DNA from: Halalkalibacter hemicellulosilyticusJCM 9152
Lineage (GTDB): Bacteria > Bacillota > Bacilli > Bacillales > Bacillaceae_D
Length of the DNA: 64,000 bases
Reading direction: 5' to 3'
NCBI RefSeq assembly: GCF_000513115.1
Contig: NZ_BAUU01000026.1
Span: 1 to 64,000, forward strand
In this document: positions 1 through 6,723 of the stretch, piece after piece
How the letters are laid out: the number at the start of each line of letters is the position of its first letter
How positions within the stretch are numbered: the stretch's first letter is position 1
The notes under the pieces: model-generated
Seen by the model: the letters and a program-made list of their open reading frames with translations, nothing else
Database searches by the model: none
What the model was told of the DNA's origin: nothing
Made by a program: the position numbers and the translations under genes

Positions 1-17
1 TTACATAAATTTATCGT

Positions 18-92
18 TCCACAGTAGCTCAGTGGTAGAGCTATCGGCTGTTAACCGATCGGTCGTAGGTTCGAATCCTACCTGTGGAGCCA
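18..92 (+). tRNA. tRNA-Asn (anticodon GTT)
   Basis: The full cloverleaf can be read: 7-bp acceptor stem TCCACAG/CTGTGGA, anticodon GTT in the loop CTGTTAA, T-loop GGTTCGAATCC, discriminator G and an encoded CCA. It is followed 6 bp later by tRNA-Thr, so the two are probably the tail of a longer tRNA or rRNA-tRNA operon that lies left of the window. Confidence 0.97.
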
Positions 93-98
93 TTTTAT

Positions 99-174
99 GC
101 TTCCATAGCTCAGCCGGTAGAGCACTACCATGGTAAGGTAGGGGTCAGCGGTTCAAGTCCGCTTGGAAGCTCCA
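99..174 (+). tRNA. tRNA-Thr (anticodon GGT)
   Basis: Acceptor stem GCTTCCA/TGGAAGC, anticodon stem CTACC/GGTAG around loop ATGGTAA (anticodon GGT), T-arm GGTTCAAGTCC, encoded CCA. It is the last gene of its transcript: a strong terminator follows about 20 bp later. Confidence 0.96.
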
Positions 175-191
175 GATGAATCCTATACATG

Positions 192-222
192 ACACGCCTT
201 TCAGCGACTGAAAGGCGTTTTT
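192..222 (+). terminator. Terminator of the Asn-Thr tRNA transcript
   Basis: Inverted repeat ACGCCTTT-cagcgactg-AAAGGCGT followed by TTTTTAATTTG. It ends the tRNA transcript before the phage-tail locus. The stretch from here to about 525 holds no convincing gene. Confidence 0.85.
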
Positions 223-525
223 AATTTGTTTGGAATTCCGCGCGTGTCGACATTGTGCCGACGAAAATGGATTTTGAACGATTTTTCATGTTTAATTTGA
301 ATTGAAGTAATTCATCCAAGTTATCTATACTTACTAAAAAATAATTGATTGAATCAACGTTCGAAGCATAAGAGACATGTTTATAGTAAAGAGCACTGCC
401 GAATTGTCGACAGTACTCTTTCGTTGCTTGACGGTGACCTACTCTCTCAGGACTTTTCTGTCAAAATACCATCGCGCTAGAGGGCAGTTGATTCTCCTCA
501 TGCCATTAGAGCTGTTGTTATGGAT

Positions 526-860
526 TCATAAAGTTAGATCATTGTCTTTTCTTCTGTGACCAACGCCGACAGAGTTTAAGTCAATGAACTTCTTTTCGTC
601 GGGATTAACTTTTTGCAGGTAGTTGTCCGAGGTGAAGAACGCATCATGGTCGGCCCAACTGTCGAACTATATTTCGGTAAGCCCATCATACGTGGGTAGC
701 TTTTAGCGGCAACCGGGTGGGACACCACATATTTTCGGACATACATCTTGGCCTCTGGGATCGAGGAGAATAGAGGAGCGTGGTTAAATCGATGATATTC
801 TACGAACTTATCGATACTCATCCCCTCAATCCGCTTGATCATATAAACGAACTTTATCAT
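526..860 (-). pseudogene. EthD-domain protein, broken by a frameshift and a stop
   Basis: The first two thirds read in one frame from an ATG at 860 that has a GGTGG ribosome-binding site (M-I-K-F-V-Y-M-I-K-R..., EYHRFNHAPL), typical of small EthD ferredoxin-like dimeric proteins. Near 680 the reading switches frame: the other frame continues FDSWADHDAFFTSDNYLQ and VNPDEKKFIDLN, the usual EthD C terminus, but a TAG lies just before FDSW. The open frame instead runs into serine/arginine-rich nonsense. So one indel plus one nonsense change have killed the gene. EthD proteins bind or remodel small aromatic or polyketide compounds; no function can be assigned here. It lies outside the phage operons and may be a host relic. 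Confidence 0.7.
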
Positions 861-895
861 GTCGTTTTCCACCTTTTTATACCTTCACCACTGCA

Positions 896-1246
896 CTACA
901 ACTGCTCACGTACATTCATCTGAAGAAACTCTTCAAGCTCTTCAATTTGTATTAAGAAATGACTGGCATTGTATATAGAGTTTATGTTACTTCCATTATT
1001 GATAGCATCGTTAACGACGGTAGGAATGTGTATGGAAAAACGGGTGCGATCAACGGGATCACGCAATAGTGCGCCTTGTGAAACAGATAAGATAGACATG
1101 GAATCATGGAAGTCCTCTGAGTGAAATCGTTCAAAAGGTGGGTTAATGGAATAACTCACAAATTCTTTTTTCATAGTCGCATTAAGTAAAAGCCACTGTG
1201 GATATAAATGTCCGTCTATTTCATTATAATAAACGCTTAACGTCAT
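896..1246 (-). CDS. Hypothetical protein downstream of the ImmA/IrrE-type peptidase
   Basis: A 116-residue soluble protein with no domain I recognise. Its start overlaps the end of the upstream peptidase gene by 23 bp, so it is translationally coupled to it as the third gene of the leftward XRE-peptidase-hypothetical operon. The C terminus (IQIEELEEFLQMNV) is acidic and helical. In prophages a third gene at this position sometimes takes part in repressor control or superinfection immunity, but that is inference only. Confidence 0.6.
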   Translation of the reverse strand: MTLSVYYNEIDGHLYPQWLLLNATMKKEFVSYSINPPFERFHSEDFHDSMSILSVSQGALLRDPVDRTRFSIHIPTVVNDAINNGSNINSIYNASHFLIQIEELEEFLQMNVREQL

Positions 1247-1838
1247 AGCTTAACTTCTCCTCTCCGACTTGGTCTTTCAATTGATGGAGAATGCTCTTCG
1301 TTGAACTGTATATTTGCCCAGGTTGAAGGGACTTTCGTGTTCTTTGATTTTCAATGGTTTGCAGTTTCAAATGGAACTCGGTTCTTTCCTGTTCTCTCTT
1401 TATAGAAGCCATTCGCTCGATAATCGCATTTTGAGGTAATTCAAATAGATCGTGTAATTTTTCGACGGATTGATATTTCATTGCCAATGGTTCAAATAAA
1501 TATCTAGGCATTGATAAATAAAGAGCGAGCCGGTTTGCTTGGGCTTCCTGTAAGTCAATAAATTCTTTTTCTAGCTTATTTTGTGAACCCTCATGGGAAA
1601 TAACATGAGCCAGTTCATGAAAAAACATCAATCGCTGTTCATAATAAGGAAGTCTGCTATCAAGGTAAATGACTGCGTAATCTTCATCATACAAACAATT
1701 GCTCTTTCTTTCATGGTAGAGTATGTCAACTTTAAATACTTCACTTACGTTTTCTAACGATAATTCCTCTATCGTATTAATGTTCTTCTCTTTCATCATA
1801 TTCGTCACTTGGCTTTCTTTCAAAGTAGCATATTTCAT
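1224..1838 (-). CDS. ImmA/IrrE-family metallopeptidase
   Basis: 204 residues with the zinc motif HELAH at about residues 74-78 (FFHELAHVISHEG) and a following ...EAQANRLALYLSMP helix, the standard ImmA/IrrE (DUF955) layout. In ICEBs1 and many prophages such a protease cleaves the XRE repressor encoded beside it when DNA damage or a cell-density signal is sensed, which derepresses the element. Here it lies 155 bp downstream of the XRE repressor gene on the same strand, so the pair is the likely lysogeny or production switch of the tail locus. Confidence 0.88.
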   Translation of the reverse strand: MKYATLKESQVTNMMKEKNINTIEELSLENVSEVFKVDILYHERKSNCLYDEDYAVIYLDSRLPYYEQRLMFFHELAHVISHEGSQNKLEKEFIDLQEAQANRLALYLSMPRYLFEPLAMKYQSVEKLHDLFELPQNAIIERMASIKREQERTEFHLKLQTIENQRTRKSLQPGQIYSSTKSILHQLKDQVGEEKLSYDVKRLL

Positions 1839-1993
1839 ATGTATTCACCCTTGTACAGGAATATATGTTCGCTTTTTCTTGTGAAGAAAAGCCCTAAAGA
1901 AGGACTTCAAGTTAGTCACATTTACTATTTTAAACGTAAAGCGACCATTTGTTCTATACATTCGACAAAAACAGTCAAAAATGACATTTATTT

Positions 1994-2347
1994 TTATGAC
2001 TCATGCATTCTTTGTTGCATTCTTTTTTTTAGCTTGCGAAATTCCTCGCGTTGTCGCATTAAATAGTCTCTTTCTTCCTCATCTTCAACATCGACCACTC
2101 CACCATCATAGGCAATATTGATTTTACTTCGAGGTTCATTTGAGCGGCAGAGAAGGTAGTCGGTATCAACTTCAAAGAAATCAGCAAATTTATTAATCAT
2201 ACTGGCATCCGGCATTCTTGCTCCGTTTTCATATCCAGAAATAGTAGATTCAGCAAGGTTGAACTTTGAACCGAATTCCTTAACGGTGTATGAAGTTTGG
2301 GTTTTTCTTAAATGACGTAATCTCTTTCCGAATTCTTTTTTATCCAT
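1994..2347 (-). CDS. XRE/Cro-CI family repressor
   Basis: 117 residues. Helix-turn-helix in residues 5-65 (KEFGSKFNLAESTISGYENGARMPDASMINKFADFF), then a charged C-terminal helix rich in E, R and K. It is divergent from the structural arm of the tail locus, and matching half-sites lie on both sides of the shared promoter region (2387-2398 and 2474-2485). Its start codon has a GAGAGAGGCGGTGATC Shine-Dalgarno region. Probable role: represses the rightward transcript and itself; removed by the neighbouring ImmA/IrrE-type protease. Confidence 0.85.
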   Translation of the reverse strand: MDKKEFGKRLRHLRKTQTSYTVKEFGSKFNLAESTISGYENGARMPDASMINKFADFFEVDTDYLLCRSNEPRSKINIAYDGGVVDVEDEEERDYLMRQREEFRKLKKRMQQRMHES

Positions 2348-2386
2348 TTGATCACCGCCTCTCTCTTTATAATATTATATCGTTAA

Positions 2387-2485
2387 CTTCGCATATTGAA
2401 AAGAATTATTAAGATAATTCACATAACGCATTGACTTCGGTGCGATATGAGTTGTATTATGTCATTAACAACGCAATATGCAAAG
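2387..2485. promoter_or_regulatory. Divergent control region with paired repressor half-sites
   Basis: CTTCGCATATTG at 2387-2398 reappears inverted as CAATATGCAAAG at 2474-2485 (11 of 12 positions match), so the two sites flank the intergenic region symmetrically. A sigma-A-like promoter for the rightward arm lies between them: TTGACT at 2431-2436, 18 bp, TATTAT at 2455-2460. The repressor facing this region is the natural ligand. Binding at both sites could loop or block both promoters. Confidence 0.6.
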
Positions 2486-2513
2486 TTTAATAGTTTTAAG
2501 AAAGGAGAAGAAC

Positions 2514-2714
2514 ATGCGGCTTAAACATATAAATGCAAATCCTACATCAGGAAAGATAGAAATTGAAATTGGCAACTGTGACATGCCTTTTGTTGTAGTA
2601 GTTTCAGATGGACGTGTGAAGACAACGGAGCTACCTGCCTTTGGTGTAACGAGTATTGTTACGCATCAGAATAAAGTGAAACGAGTTAAATTTGATGAAG
2701 GAGAAGATTTTTAA
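2514..2714 (+). CDS. XtrA/YqaO-like small phage protein
   Basis: 66 residues from the ATG at 2514, chosen because GAAAGGAGAAG sits correctly in front of it; an upstream in-frame ATG at 2478 lacks a site. The C-terminal half (GRVKTTELPAFG, ...VTHQNKVKRVKFDEGE) resembles XtrA-type proteins of PBSX and related Bacillus prophages, whose function is unknown. It is the first gene of the rightward arm and is followed directly by a terminator, so it is probably the early transcript. Confidence 0.65.
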   Translation: MRLKHINANPTSGKIEIEIGNCDMPFVVVVSDGRVKTTELPAFGVTSIVTHQNKVKRVKFDEGEDF

Positions 2715-2750
2715 TGATTACGGAATAACCGTTCTACCAGTCAGCTGGAG

Positions 2751-2796
2751 GACACTAATGGATGATGGTGTAACCATATCCGTTAGTGTCTTTTTT
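2751..2796 (+). terminator. Terminator after the early gene
   Basis: GACACTAATGGAT pairs with ATCCGTTAGTGTC (13-bp stem with one mismatch or wobble) and is followed by TTTTTT. It separates the early XtrA-like gene from the late operon. Confidence 0.85.
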
Positions 2797-3023
2797 AGAT
2801 GATGAAATGAAAACGCTGCTAGGAAATTTTTCTTATATAGTCTGTTCAAAAAAGCAAAAAAAATGGCAATGGATCCGATCGCTACACCTTGTGGAGAGAA
2901 AAGCACTTATCACAAAAACTATTAAAAGATGTAGCGACTCCATTCATTACTTTGGTTATTCAAAAAGGGACAGCCTCTCTTATTTAAAATATCTGAAATA
3001 AAAAATAAAGGAGTTGTAGCAAT

Positions 3024-3437
3024 ATGACAAAGCCATTAACACAAGAAAATCGAAACAGTGTAAAGGAGGCCGTGGAATCGGCGCTAGAAAGGTATCAATT
3101 ATACGTCTTATTGTTGGATGAAGACGTAATGCCAAAAGTAACACAATCCTTCTCTTTAATTCCACCAACTAAGACAAATGAATTCTATTCAAGCACAGAG
3201 CATGCAGCAGTAGAAAATATTGAAAAGAAAAAGCAATATGGTGAATATATTGAGCAGATGAGAAAAGCGATTAATAAACTATCAGAGCAAGAAAGAGCCA
3301 TTATTATTCAAAGGTATTTAACAGAAGGAGATACCTTTGATTATCAAGTATATAATGAGCTGAGCTTAAGTGAGCGGCAGTATTATCGCATAAAAAGCAA
3401 AGCTATTCATAAGCTAGCATTTATCTTACAGTTATGA
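3024..3437 (+). CDS. ArpU-family late transcriptional regulator
   Basis: 137 residues. The C-terminal 60 residues (INKLSEQERAIIIQRYL ... NELSLSERQYYRIKSKAI) form a sigma region 4-like helix-turn-helix, as in ArpU/XpF-type activators of late phage genes. A GGAG site lies 12 bp before the ATG. In PBSX-type elements and in Listeria monocin such a regulator turns on the structural and lysis operon. Its place immediately before the first structural gene fits that role. Confidence 0.82.
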   Translation: MTKPLTQENRNSVKEAVESALERYQLYVLLLDEDVMPKVTQSFSLIPPTKTNEFYSSTEHAAVENIEKKKQYGEYIEQMRKAINKLSEQERAIIIQRYLTEGDTFDYQVYNELSLSERQYYRIKSKAIHKLAFILQL

Positions 3438-3581
3438 TGGCAGACATTTGGCAGAATGAAGGCAGAGCATAACGTGAAAAAACGATTAAGATGATAGTAA
3501 GTTAAGTTTTCATAAAAAAACAAAATGAACTTGCAACTAGTAGGCGGTGTTACTTCTAGGGGCAAAAAGGAGGAACTGAGC

Positions 3582-4118
3582 ATGAATGTTTCGTTTAAGA
3601 ATCAGCATCCTATGATCATGCATCTTCAGCGCTTCGCAACTGATAGCGATGCTAATGTAAGTAGAAAGAGAGAGAAGTGGCAATGTACACTTCCAAAGAC
3701 GATTGAAGAATATCGCAAGGCACTCCAGTCTGAAGGAGATAAACGCGTAACGATGGCTCTACAAACGGCTAAAGCAAAATGGGAAGAGGAATATAAGCAA
3801 AAGCTTTATAAAGAAAGATCAGAGGCTATACAAGCTGCCCAAGTTTCTGTGGAAGCTAGAGAGAAAGCGATACGTGAAAAAGCTGAAAAGGACATGGCTA
3901 CTTTAGAAAAGGTTTTAAATCAAACTGAACTAAAGCTTAAAACAATCTATCTACTAAACGAAAGAAAGCTGCCGATTACATTTGTAGACTTTTTGTTAGA
4001 TCAGAATGTCAAAAAGATAGAGAGACATATCGATCAATTTCAAATAGCGTTCAATCGTGCAGTAGAAGAGGCGGTTAAAGAAAGCCATGTTACCCAACGT
4101 AGGGAAGAAGGTGCTTAA
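3582..4118 (+). CDS. DUF4355-like (phage scaffold-type) protein
   Basis: 178 residues from the ATG at 3582, which follows an AAAGGAGG site; the frame is open further upstream without a good start. The N terminus has the LQRFA motif common at the start of phage scaffold and capsid proteins. The middle (about residues 40-120) is a charged coiled coil, and the end (LPITFVDFLLDQNVKKIERH ... FNRAVEEAVKE) is the conserved DUF4355 tail. In full phages this gene precedes the major capsid gene. Here no capsid gene follows: the next gene, starting 2 bp after the stop, is a tail gene. It is either a relic of a deleted head module or has been kept for a tail-only role. Confidence 0.7.
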   Translation: MNVSFKNQHPMIMHLQRFATDSDANVSRKREKWQCTLPKTIEEYRKALQSEGDKRVTMALQTAKAKWEEEYKQKLYKERSEAIQAAQVSVEAREKAIREKAEKDMATLEKVLNQTELKLKTIYLLNERKLPITFVDFLLDQNVKKIERHIDQFQIAFNRAVEEAVKESHVTQRREEGA

Positions 4119-4119
4119 G

Positions 4120-4512
4120 ATGAATGTAGAGCAACTGGTCTTAGATGTATTAAATGAACAGAGCTATGATGTACCTGTCGTATCACCAATTCTTCTCGAA
4201 GAAAATAGCATTGCAGTCATGGGAATGACTACGAATGAGTATCGTCATTATTATGATGGGGCAAAAGAGCAATCCTTCCTATTTCAAGTGTTAGTAAGAC
4301 ATGATGTACAGTTTGAAGCATATCGAACGTTACTACAAATAGTAAATGATTTGCTGAGAACAGAAGGTGCTTCAAATAGCGATTCGTATGATTTTAAGAA
4401 GATAACAATTACAGAAGATCCTAAGAAGATTGTACAAGCAGATGAATATTATATTTTTGGGGCACAATTCAGTGCCGATTTATACATTAGAGGAGTGGTA
4501 AATAATGACTAG
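4120..4512 (+). CDS. Phage tail terminator / head-tail joining protein
   Basis: 130 residues from the ATG at 4120 (GAAGGTG site inside the previous gene's end). Its size, its position just before the tail tube gene and the fold pattern (N-terminal helix, then strands such as AVMGMTTNEYRHYYDGAKEQ and SFLFQVLVRH, long helix FEAYRTLLQIVNDLLR) fit the tail terminator or minor capsid family of TP901-1/SPP1-like siphophages. It would cap the head-proximal end of the tail. It overlaps the next gene by 8 bp. Confidence 0.62.
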   Translation: MNVEQLVLDVLNEQSYDVPVVSPILLEENSIAVMGMTTNEYRHYYDGAKEQSFLFQVLVRHDVQFEAYRTLLQIVNDLLRTEGASNSDSYDFKKITITEDPKKIVQADEYYIFGAQFSADLYIRGVVNND

Positions 4513-4942
4513 ACAAAAGAACGCATTAACAGGATATTTTGTGGCTTCTATGCCATCAAATGGTGAAGAGCCAGAATACATGCAGCTGGCAAAGTGGATT
4601 TCATCTGTTACGGACGATACAGATGAAACGAGTGAGGCTACAGGCTATTATGATGGGGATGGAAATCCAACAACGGATGTAACAGCTCGCCTTGAACAGT
4701 ACTCATTTGAAGGGATGTATGACAAGGATGATCCGGCAATGGCGTTTATTAATAGTATTAAGCGTGAAGTAGGAGAAGGCCGGAAAATTATGTTTAAGAA
4801 AGTAGATTCAGATGGGACAGAAATTGAAGGTCCAGCTACGGTAACAGTACCGATTACAAGTGGTGGAGAAGCAACCGAGTTTGCTACCTTTAGCTGCACG
4901 ATTGGATTTGACCGGAAGCCAACCATTACAGCTGCACCCTGA
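4505..4942 (+). CDS. Major tail tube protein
   Basis: 145 residues, acidic, with the pattern of siphophage tail tube proteins: a short N-terminal arm, SSVTDDTDETSEATGYYDGDG followed by ARLEQYSFEGMYDKDDPAMAF and a C-terminal strand set ending GFDRKPTITAAP. It would polymerise into the tail tube around the tape measure protein. It stands just before the tail chaperone genes, as in TP901-1-like phages. Confidence 0.78.
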   Translation: MTRQKNALTGYFVASMPSNGEEPEYMQLAKWISSVTDDTDETSEATGYYDGDGNPTTDVTARLEQYSFEGMYDKDDPAMAFINSIKREVGEGRKIMFKKVDSDGTEIEGPATVTVPITSGGEATEFATFSCTIGFDRKPTITAAP

Positions 4943-4992
4943 TGAATCCTCAAGAGTCTGATGGGGGATTAGAGGAAGAAGAATAACTATAA

Positions 4993-5083
4993 AGACACTG
5001 GAAAAGTTAAAAATCAGAGGCCACTGAAAAAGTGTGATTTTCACTTTTTCAGTGGCCTCAAAAATCAACTTTTTTCAGTGTCT
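4993..5083. repeat. Nested palindromic mini-element (hairpin inside hairpin)
   Basis: The inner palindrome GAGGCCACTGAAAAAGTG / CACTTTTTCAGTGGCCTC (18-bp perfect arms, loop TGATTT) lies at about 5018-5059. It is flanked on both sides by AAAAATCA. Removing it with one AAAAATCA joins the outer arms AGACACTGGAAAAGTT and AACTTTTTTCAGTGTCT into a second hairpin of the same design. So one CACTGAAAAAGT palindrome appears to have inserted into the loop of another with an 8-bp target duplication. It lies between the tail tube and tail chaperone genes and could slow or end transcription. A third relative is at 20706-20746. Confidence 0.8.
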
Positions 5084-5104
5084 ATTCAAATAAGGAGTGA
5101 TAGG

Positions 5105-5485
5105 ATGGCTATTAAAATTGCGACGCAGAAGACGGTCATACCAGTCCAAATCGGTGAACTGGAGTTTTCAGTTGATGTTGCTGATGAAGCAGTTAAAAAG
5201 GTAAAAGAAGGGTACTTACGTATTAAAGAAGAAGTGGAAGCTATGCAGGAGCAAGAGGATTATGAAGAAGACTTTAATCGAACAAAAGAGGTGTTAAAGC
5301 AATCTTATAATCTAATACTAGGCGATGAAGCGTTTGAAGCGTTGTATGACCAAACTCCTTCAATTACATTGCTAGCAAAGTATTTAATGGTTGTAGTTGA
5401 AAGTCTGAATGACGAATTCAATAAAGCTGGATTTAATCAATCTCAAGCTGACAAAGCTAAGAAATATCTTAAGCAGAATAGGTGA
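5105..5485 (+). CDS. Tail assembly chaperone, first protein (gpG-like)
   Basis: 126 residues from the ATG at 5105 (AAGGAGTGATAGG in front). It lies between the tail tube and Gp15-type genes, the position of the first tail assembly chaperone. It starts with strands (QIGELEFSVDVADEAVKKV) and continues helical. Siphophages usually join the two chaperones by a programmed frameshift; here the genes are separated by a stop and a new GTG start 6 bp later, and I see no slippery heptamer at the junction. Confidence 0.7.
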   Translation: MAIKIATQKTVIPVQIGELEFSVDVADEAVKKVKEGYLRIKEEVEAMQEQEDYEEDFNRTKEVLKQSYNLILGDEAFEALYDQTPSITLLAKYLMVVVESLNDEFNKAGFNQSQADKAKKYLKQNR

Positions 5486-5491
5486 TAGCGA

Positions 5492-6049
5492 GTGTTTAAT
5501 CTTGCTTATTCGCTTGAGAAGATCATTGAAATAGATGGGACATTGTATGAAGTGGATATGAGCTTTGACAACATTTTGAAGTTATATGATTTATTTAACG
5601 ATGATGAAATAGATGATGTAACTCAAGTGGAAACGGCATTATTAATGCTATTAGGAGTGGAACTGGAATTAACTATTCAGGGGAAATCGGAAGTTCTACA
5701 ACAAATTTATACTCAATTAATCTCAGGAAAGCAATTGGAACAGGCTGTTGACATACAAGGTAATCCAATGCCAGAAGTGGCGAACGATAATAAGCCACCA
5801 TATTCCATAAAACAAGATGCTGAATTTATTTATGCTTCCTTTATGCAGGACTATGGGATCGACTTATTTGAACAACAAGGAAAGCTAGATTGGCGAAAAT
5901 TTTTAGCTTTACTTGATGGATTGAAAGGTGATACTCGTTTCAAAGAAGTAGTGAATATTAGAACAATGGAATTACCAACTGGAAAAGGGAACGCAAAGCA
6001 AAGAGAAAAGATTAACAAAGCTAAGAAGGCGTACCAGTTAAAAGAATAA
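5492..6049 (+). CDS. Bacteriophage Gp15-family tail assembly chaperone
   Basis: 185 residues from GTG at 5492. Features of the Gp15 family: the N-terminal strand block DGTLYEVDMSFDNILKLYDLF, a central acidic segment and the C-terminal EFIYASFMQDYGIDLFEQQG-KLDWRKFLALLDGL with NIRTMELP. These proteins bind the tape measure protein during tail assembly. The gene follows the first chaperone by 6 bp. Confidence 0.85.
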   Translation: MFNLAYSLEKIIEIDGTLYEVDMSFDNILKLYDLFNDDEIDDVTQVETALLMLLGVELELTIQGKSEVLQQIYTQLISGKQLEQAVDIQGNPMPEVANDNKPPYSIKQDAEFIYASFMQDYGIDLFEQQGKLDWRKFLALLDGLKGDTRFKEVVNIRTMELPTGKGNAKQREKINKAKKAYQLKE

Positions 6050-6058
6050 TCACCATTT

Positions 6059-6087
6059 TTGAGAAATATCCGCTATAATAGTTATAT
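6059..6087 (+). promoter_or_regulatory. Promoter of the inserted SHOCT gene
   Basis: TTGAGA at 6059-6064, 17 bp, TTATAT at 6082-6087, with the ribosome-binding site GGTGGGAGGG and ATG shortly after. A private promoter inside a late phage operon is typical of a moron. Confidence 0.5.
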
Positions 6088-6114
6088 AACTATAGGTGGG
6101 AGGGTGAATGTTTT

Positions 6115-6651
6115 ATGGGTTTGAAGGGATGGTTAAAGCCTAAAAAGGTTATTGCTGTTGAGGTTGTTCAAGGTAAAATAGGAGATAAAAGGGAAATGGT
6201 ATACTCGATTTATTATGGAGAAGAAGAGGGTGTAGTAACTGTTAATAAGAAAAAGTACTATTTCTTGGGGTTTACAGAGCGTAGTTATGAGGAAACAAGT
6301 AACTCTAAAGCATTAGCAGGTGCAGCTGTAGGTAGTTTATTTAGTGCAAGAGCTGCTTTAGTTGGTGGCGCGATTGGAGCAAAAAAGAAAAAAAAGATAA
6401 ACTGTACTTTAGGGTTTAAAGATATTGAGACAGGGGAAGTTTATACGATTGAAATTGTTATGAAACCGGAACAAATTCATCGTTTAGACAAATTAGATAT
6501 ATACAAGTTAGAAGAAAATAAGCTAGATGATAATAATAATGAGGCACAAATAACAACTGCCGAACAAATAAGAGAATTTAAACAACTTCTTGATGATGGG
6601 ATTATTTCAGAAGAAGAATTCGAAAAGAAAAAGCAGCAGTTATTATCGTAA
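6115..6651 (+). CDS. SHOCT-domain protein, moron inside the tail operon
   Basis: 178 residues. The centre holds a glycine/alanine-rich stretch (SKALAGAAVGSLFSARAALVGGAIGAKKKKK, residues about 63-94) that may associate with membrane. The C-terminal 30 residues (TTAEQIREFKQLLDDGIISE plus EFEKKKQQLL) are a clear SHOCT oligomerisation motif. It is not a tail protein: it sits between the chaperones and the tape measure gene with its own promoter (6059-6087) and terminator (6668-6696). SHOCT proteins occur in many Gram-positives and their role is mostly unknown. Expression independent of the late operon, for example in the uninduced state, is an inference. Confidence 0.8.
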   Translation: MGLKGWLKPKKVIAVEVVQGKIGDKREMVYSIYYGEEEGVVTVNKKKYYFLGFTERSYEETSNSKALAGAAVGSLFSARAALVGGAIGAKKKKKINCTLGFKDIETGEVYTIEIVMKPEQIHRLDKLDIYKLEENKLDDNNNEAQITTAEQIREFKQLLDDGIISEEEFEKKKQQLLS

Positions 6652-6667
6652 ATTGAATTTGTATGAC

Positions 6668-6696
6668 TAGTCACTCACATGGGGTGGCTATTTTTT
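6668..6696 (+). terminator. Terminator of the SHOCT moron
   Basis: TAGTCACT pairs with GGTGGCTA (wobble pairs allowed) and is followed by TTTTTT at 6691-6696. It lies between the moron and the tape measure gene, so the late transcript must read through it. Confidence 0.65.
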
Positions 6697-6723
6697 ATGC
6701 TATTAAAAAGGTAGGTGAAGAAG

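Noticed and set aside
377-559. 60-codon rightward frame after the tRNA terminator
   Set aside because: No ribosome-binding site and no protein-like pattern; it overlaps the opposite-strand EthD remnant.
2786-3001. 71-codon frame between the early terminator and the arpU gene
   Set aside because: The ATG lies on the terminator T run without a ribosome-binding site, and the peptide has no recognisable features.
5485-5500. Programmed -1 frameshift joining the two tail chaperones
   Set aside because: No slippery heptamer at the junction; the second gene has its own GTG start 6 bp after the first stop.
6059-6079. TTGAGA with TATAAT at 6074-6079 as the moron promoter
   Set aside because: The spacer would be only 9 bp; the TTATAT box at 6082-6087 gives the proper 17 bp.
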